DNA of 64,000 bases from Streptomyces musisoli (GTDB taxonomy: Bacteria > Actinomycetota > Actinomycetes > Streptomycetales > Streptomycetaceae), in the NCBI RefSeq assembly GCF_016741855.1, contig NZ_JAERRH010000013.1, positions 1 to 64,000 on the forward strand, given 5' to 3'. Each line of letters opens with the position of its first letter. Position 1 is the first letter of the stretch. Positions 60,382 to 64,000 of this stretch are shown here, one piece after another. The notes beneath the pieces are model-generated. The model did not search any database, was not told the origin of the DNA, and was given only the letters and a program-made list of their open reading frames with translations. Made by a program: the position numbers and the translations under genes.

Positions 60382-61260
60382 TCAGCGGGCGGCCGGGTAC
60401 GGCCCCCGGGTCAGTCCCACCGGATTCCCCGGCGGCAGCAGCTCCGCCTCCTCCACCGAGCGGGCCAGCGGCTCCAGCAGTGCGGCCAGCCGCTCGCTGC
60501 GCTCGGCACCCAGCGCGGCCCACGGCCCCTCGGCCGCCGCGTCGGTCAGCGCCTCGGCCTCCGCACGCACGGCCAGCCCCGCGGCCGTGAGCGATCCGTC
60601 CGCCGCGAGCCGGCCGTCCGCGCGCAGCCGCGCCACGGCCGCCGCCCAGTCCGCCTCCGCCCACTTGCGGGTCTCACGCAGGAAGGGCCCGTCGGACTCG
60701 CCGGCCGCCGCCTTGAGCACCATGGCCTCGACCGGCCCGAGCCCCAGGCTCACCAGCACCGCCACATGGGAGTCCCCGCGGTGCTCACGCAGGGTCGTCA
60801 GCCCCTGCCACAGTCGTGCGGCCGGCCGGTCCGGGCGCTCCAGCGCCTGGTTGGCGGCGGCCAGCACCCGGCCCGTGGTGTCCGCGGCCGCGGCGGCCTC
60901 CCAGGCGAGGTCCGCGGCCTTTGCGAACGCGGCGGAGCCGACGGTGTCCGCGCCGAACAGCCGCGTCATCGCCGCGTCCATCGCCTCCCACCGGGCCGCC
61001 AGCACGTCCGCCGGAGCGGCGTACGCCCAGGCGTCCGGCAGGGCGCGGGCCACGCGCGAGGGGTGGAAGACGTAGAAACAGCTCGTCACCACGGCGGGGT
61101 GCACGGCGCCGACCGGGGCGGCGCGCAGCGCGAAGTAGCCCATCCAGAACCCGCGCATCCCGAGGCCGTCCGCCGCCCGGCGTGCCTCGGGCGCGAAGTA
61201 GACGAGATCGTGCACCGGCTCGTACCGCTCCCACAGGGCCCGTGCCATCGTGTCCGCCAC
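60382..61260 (-). CDS. SCO6745-family (SalK-like) protein
   Basis: A 292-residue soluble protein of the SCO6745/SalK family, helical throughout. Typical stretches: RALWERYEPVHDLVYFAPEA, GMRGFWMGYFALRAAPVGAV, HPAVVTSCFYVFHPSRVARA and a C-terminal winged-helix-like part SDGPFLRETRKWAEADW. The N-terminal domain resembles heme or ligand-binding folds, the C-terminal part may bind DNA, but function is not established; SalK was linked to two-component contexts. A perfect 18-base palindrome 50 bases upstream suggests TetR-type repression. Confidence 0.85.
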   Translation of the reverse strand: MADTMARALWERYEPVHDLVYFAPEARRAADGLGMRGFWMGYFALRAAPVGAVHPAVVTSCFYVFHPSRVARALPDAWAYAAPADVLAARWEAMDAAMTRLFGADTVGSAAFAKAADLAWEAAAAADTTGRVLAAANQALERPDRPAARLWQGLTTLREHRGDSHVAVLVSLGLGPVEAMVLKAAAGESDGPFLRETRKWAEADWAAAVARLRADGRLAADGSLTAAGLAVRAEAEALTDAAAEGPWAALGAERSERLAALLEPLARSVEEAELLPPGNPVGLTRGPYPAAR

Positions 61261-61309
61261 CGGTTCCTCCCACCGCGTCCGCCTGTCGTGCCGTCGGCAC
61301 CAGCCTGCT

Positions 61310-61327
61310 TTATGACGGCCGTCATAA
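61310..61327. promoter_or_regulatory. Perfect palindromic operator upstream of the SCO6745-family gene
   Basis: TTATGACGGCCGTCATAA, an 18-base perfect palindrome typical in size and composition of TetR-family operators, 50 bases before the leftward ATG. No regulator gene is adjacent. The rest of the 298-base gap holds an imperfect 65-base direct repeat near 61397-61530 and no gene. Confidence 0.75.
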
Positions 61328-61558
61328 CAAGGGGGGCGAGGTGGCGGCGAGGGGGCACCGTGCTGGGGGGGCTACGGCAGCCGGTCGCGGGGTCGCGGTC
61401 TTCCCTCGGCGCCGTCGCGGACCCGGCCGAGGACCGAGCGGGCGCTGTCGTGGCGGGAGGGCGGCGGTCGCGGCCTTCTCCGGCGCCGACTCACACGCGG
61501 CCGACGGCCGAGCGGGCGCTGTCCCGGCGCCGGGCGGCCGGTCTTGACGGTTGCGGGC

Positions 61559-62824
61559 TCACCCGGTGCCGGCCCGGACGCGGCCGACGGCGTTGCCGAG
61601 CAGTTCGGTGAACCACACCGACCGGCCGGGCCCGGCCGTCAGACCCAGGGGCACCTTGTCGGCGCCGTCCGGCACCGGGAAGAGGGTGACCGTTCCGGTC
61701 GCGTTGATCCGGCCGATGCGGCCGGCCTGGTCGGTGTACCAGACGTGCCCGTCCGGCCCGCGCGTGATGCCGCCCGGCAGACTGTCCGCACCGGGCAGCG
61801 GGAACCGGGTGAGGTGTCCGAGGCGGTCGATCCGGAAGGCCGCGTGCCCGCCGGACGCGGTGAGCCACATGCCGCCCGGCCCGGCGGCGATGCCGCTCGG
61901 GAAGCCGGCCTTGCCGGGCAGGGGGAACTCGGTGATCCGTCCGGCGGTGGTGATCCGCCCGACCTTGCCGCCGCCCAGTTCGGTGAACCACAGGGCGCCG
62001 TCCCCGCCCGCCGCGACCGAGTGGGGAGAGGCGTCCCGGGTGGGCACCGGGTACTCGGTGATCCGGCCCGTGGCCGTGATCCGGCCGATCCGGTTGCCGG
62101 TCGCCTCGGTGAACCACAGGGCCCGGTCCGGGCCTGGCGTGATTCCCAGCGGGCCGCTGTCGGGCGTCGGCAGCGGGAACTCGGTGAGCAGGCCGGCGGG
62201 CGTGATGCGGCCGATCCGCCCGGCGGTGGTCTCGGTGAACCACAGGGCCCCGTCCGGCCCCTGGACGATCGCGGCCGGTCCGGTGTCCGGGCCGGAGGTC
62301 GGGAAGTCGGTGACCGTGCCGTCGGCCGTCATCCGCCCGATGCGCCCGGCACCGTGCTCCGCGAACCACAGCGCGCCGTCCGGCCCGCCGGTGATGCCCG
62401 CGGGGGCGGCACCCGCCGCCGTGGTCACCGGATACTCCGTCACCTCCTCCGCCCCCACACGGTCCGCCCCGACAGGGGCCACCCGGACACGGTCCGCCTG
62501 GACACGGGCCACCCGGGCACGGTCCGCCTCGACAGGGGCTGCTTGGGCACGGTCCGCCTGGACACGGGCCACCCGGACGCGGCCCGCCTCGACAGGGGCT
62601 GCCTGGGCACGGTCCGCCTGGACACGGGCCACCCGGACGTGAGCCGCCTCGGCAGGGGCTGTCCGGACACGGTCCGCCCCCACACGGGACGCCCCGGCGC
62701 CGGCCGGCACGGTGACGGTGACGGCGACCGCGGCGATGGCGACGGCGGCGGCGACCAGGGCACCGGCCCGCGCGGCCGCCGGCCGCCGGGTCACCGGTCC
62801 GCAGGGGGTGGTGTTCGCGGGCAT
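61559..62824 (-). CDS. Exported virginiamycin B lyase-like beta-propeller protein
   Basis: A 421-residue protein. An N-terminal signal/membrane segment (ALVAAAVAIAAVAVTVTVPA, about 22-41) is followed by a 10-residue repeat region, RVRVARVQAD / RAQAAPVEAD, from about residue 47 to 122. Residues 128-418 form a propeller with about seven blades carrying GPDGALWFTE, GRIGRIT and ITEFPLP repeats, as in Vgb streptogramin lyases and NHL-like proteins. The catalytic histidines of Vgb cannot be confirmed by eye, so lyase activity is uncertain. It is more likely a secreted binding propeller. Start ATG precedes the signal segment. Confidence 0.85.
   Translation of the reverse strand: MPANTTPCGPVTRRPAAARAGALVAAAVAIAAVAVTVTVPAGAGASRVGADRVRTAPAEAAHVRVARVQADRAQAAPVEAGRVRVARVQADRAQAAPVEADRARVARVQADRVRVAPVGADRVGAEEVTEYPVTTAAGAAPAGITGGPDGALWFAEHGAGRIGRMTADGTVTDFPTSGPDTGPAAIVQGPDGALWFTETTAGRIGRITPAGLLTEFPLPTPDSGPLGITPGPDRALWFTEATGNRIGRITATGRITEYPVPTRDASPHSVAAGGDGALWFTELGGGKVGRITTAGRITEFPLPGKAGFPSGIAAGPGGMWLTASGGHAAFRIDRLGHLTRFPLPGADSLPGGITRGPDGHVWYTDQAGRIGRINATGTVTLFPVPDGADKVPLGLTAGPGRSVWFTELLGNAVGRVRAGTG
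62459..62686. repeat. 30-bp tandem repeat inside the propeller gene
   Basis: About seven 30-base units alternate in two versions, encoding RVRVARVQAD and RAQAAPVEAD. Pairs of units are nearly identical at DNA level, for example around 62515-62575 and 62575-62635. The repeat length keeps frame and would make a long charged spacer between membrane segment and propeller. Confidence 0.82.
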
Positions 62825-63058
62825 GGGGCACTCCTCGCCTACGACTCGATCGCTGGGGCAGTGCGCGGCCGCGTCGGCGATTGACCCGGACGGGGGGTCG
62901 CGAAGCGGACGCGCTGGGGCAGACGGGTGGCGTGGTGACCCGGCTGGGCGGCCCGGATGGTGGGAGACAGGGGCCTCACTGACGGTGGTTCATGTCGAGG
63001 CCGGGTCCATCCAGCTGATGAGGTATCCGCTGCCCGGTCACGGCGGAAGGACATCACT

Positions 63059-63646
63059 ATGCGCTCTGCCCGCACACTCCTGGCGACGGCGGCTGCCGCG
63101 GCCGCCCTCGCCTTTGCGACGCCCGCCGCCGCGTTCGCAGTTCCGGCCGAGCACGACGGCGGCCGTGACGACTCCTCGTACAGCAAGGAGCACGACAGCG
63201 ACTCCGGCCGCGACAAGGGTTCCGACAGCGACCACGACAATGACTACGGCAGCAAGCGCGACGGCGGGGGGGAACACGACGGGCCGCGTGGCGGAATGCA
63301 CACGGGTGGCGGAGCGCTCGCCGCGGTCCGCAGCGACGACTGGGGCGGGGAGGACGACAGCCGGTTCGACCCCGAGAGCTACCGCGACAAGGAACGGGAC
63401 GGCGGCGGCCAGGAGAAGGGCGGCGGCAAGGGCGACAAGGGGGACAAGGGGGAGAAGGGAGACAAGGGTGACAAGAGCGAGTGGGGTGAGGAGGACGAGC
63501 ACGACAAGCCGCGCGGCGGCATGCACACCGGTGGTGGCGCGCTCGCCACGCCCGGGGTCACCGCGGGCGGCCTGGCCGTGCTCGCCGTAGGCGCCGGCGG
63601 CGCGTACATGCTGCGTCGCAAGAAGGCCGGGGTGCCGGCGTCCTGA
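63059..63646 (+). CDS. Surface-anchored protein with duplicated RGGMHTGGGALA motif
   Basis: A 195-residue exported protein. The signal peptide is ARTLLATAAAAAALAFATPA, followed by a highly charged Asp/Ser/Lys/Gly region. Two copies of PRGGMHTGGGALA occur, about residues 75-87 and 154-166. Between them a collagen-like GDKGDKGEKGDKGDK stretch occurs. After the second copy comes a hydrophobic span (VTAGGLAVLAVGAGGAYML) and RRKK tail, the layout of a sortase sorting signal, though without LPxTG. ATG follows GGAAGGA. A probable class F sortase gene starts 150 bases downstream, so the pair may be enzyme and substrate. Confidence 0.8.
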   Translation: MRSARTLLATAAAAAALAFATPAAAFAVPAEHDGGRDDSSYSKEHDSDSGRDKGSDSDHDNDYGSKRDGGGEHDGPRGGMHTGGGALAAVRSDDWGGEDDSRFDPESYRDKERDGGGQEKGGGKGDKGDKGEKGDKGDKSEWGEEDEHDKPRGGMHTGGGALATPGVTAGGLAVLAVGAGGAYMLRRKKAGVPAS

Positions 63647-63799
63647 CGGGCCGCTGTGTCGCAGGGGCTGCGGACGTCGCCGACGCGCCGGCCGTGTCGG
63701 CGGCCCGCGCCCCCTGCGCCCCCCGGGGACGCCGGATCCCGCTCCGTCCCCTCCCTGCCCCGATCCCCGTGCTGCCGTGACCGAATGAGGTGGTGTCCG

Positions 63800-64000
63800 A
63801 TGGCAGCAGATCCCTCTTCGGCCCCCGCGGGCTCCGCCCGTGGCGGGCGGCTGACGCTGTGGGGCGTGGCGGCCGTCTTCCTGGCCGTCAGCTTGTTCGG
63901 CGGTCACCACCAGCCGGACGACGAGCCGCAGACGCACCGGGCCTCGGGCGCCGGCGCCGGTACGTCGGCCGACCCGCGGGAGCCGGCCGGCGGGGCGCTG
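63800..64000 (+). CDS. Probable class F sortase, N-terminal part (runs off right edge)
   Basis: Sixty-seven codons of a membrane-anchored protein: short polar start, a single transmembrane segment TLWGVAAVFLAVSLFGG and a Pro/Ala/Gly-rich extracytoplasmic linker. This matches the beginning of Streptomyces class F sortases, which often neighbour a gene for a protein with the PRGG-HTGGG-type motif. The catalytic domain lies beyond the window, so the call rests on layout and neighbour. ATG follows GAGGTGG. Confidence 0.55.
   Translation, partial: MAADPSSAPAGSARGGRLTLWGVAAVFLAVSLFGGHHQPDDEPQTHRASGAGAGTSADPREPAGGAL

Noticed and set aside
61559..62824. Calling the propeller protein a true virginiamycin B lyase resistance gene
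   Set aside because: Blade motifs fit, but catalytic residues cannot be verified by eye and the charged repeat segment near the N-terminus is atypical.

Overview
The window is very GC-rich actinomycete DNA with strong third-position G/C bias. Gene content (GlgE/GlgX glycogen enzymes, SigB-type sigma factor, several SpoIIE phosphatases and RsbW-like ATPases, ANTAR and DUF5133 proteins, a TerD protein, a class F sortase, a TTA codon in a short gene) points firmly to a Streptomyces chromosome, probably outside the conserved core. About 60 genes are supported. No tRNA, rRNA, insertion sequence, CRISPR array or prophage was seen.

Layout. 0-6 kb: the N-terminus of glgE, a DUF5133 protein, an ATPase-like protein coupled to glgX, then a VOC protein, an ANTAR protein and a SigB-family sigma factor. 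6.2-6.7 kb: a decayed marR-type locus that keeps its palindrome. 7.6-16.7 kb: a leftward cluster with a Rieske oxygenase, a PotABCD polyamine importer, a putrescine-type amine oxidase, an aminoaldehyde dehydrogenase and a hemC paralogue. 17-25.3 kb: a rightward operon with a NuoF-like flavoprotein, a ferredoxin, an NDP-forming acyl-CoA synthetase, two acyl-CoA dehydrogenases, a 3-hydroxyacyl-CoA dehydrogenase and a TetR regulator. The two clusters diverge from a gap holding two copies of the same palindrome, so they probably form one TetR-controlled catabolic regulon in which the NuoF-like protein and ferredoxin could feed electrons to the Rieske enzyme.

25.4-44.7 kb is mixed: a TerD domain fused to a PD-(D/E)XK-type nuclease, an ATP-dependent DNA ligase and a stand-alone LigD phosphoesterase (NHEJ-type repair), glycerol kinase with an IclR regulator, stress-signalling phosphatases and ATPases, a LysR/EamA pair, a DoxX/peroxiredoxin pair with a TTA codon, a metallophosphoesterase and a Methyltransf_19 protein. 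45-54.4 kb holds exported hydrolases (M4 metalloprotease, GH64 beta-1,3-glucanase, serine beta-lactamase-like protein), a dienelactone hydrolase, a Sua5/YciO-type protein and another SpoIIE phosphatase.

54.9-60.1 kb is the natural-product section. It has a minimal graspetide (ATP-grasp RiPP) locus, with a precursor and ligase but no methyltransferase beside them, and a cyclodipeptide synthase translationally coupled to a P450 that closely resembles mycobacterial CYP121, suggesting a mycocyclosin-type pathway. The window ends with an SCO6745-family protein, a virginiamycin B lyase-like propeller with repeats near its N-terminus, and a surface protein carrying a duplicated RGGMHTGGGALA motif next to the start of a probable class F sortase.

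A striking non-genic feature is a set of degenerate tandem-repeat arrays between genes (15, 18, 24, 33 and 36 bp units, plus a 30 bp array inside a gene). Nearly all unit lengths are multiples of three.
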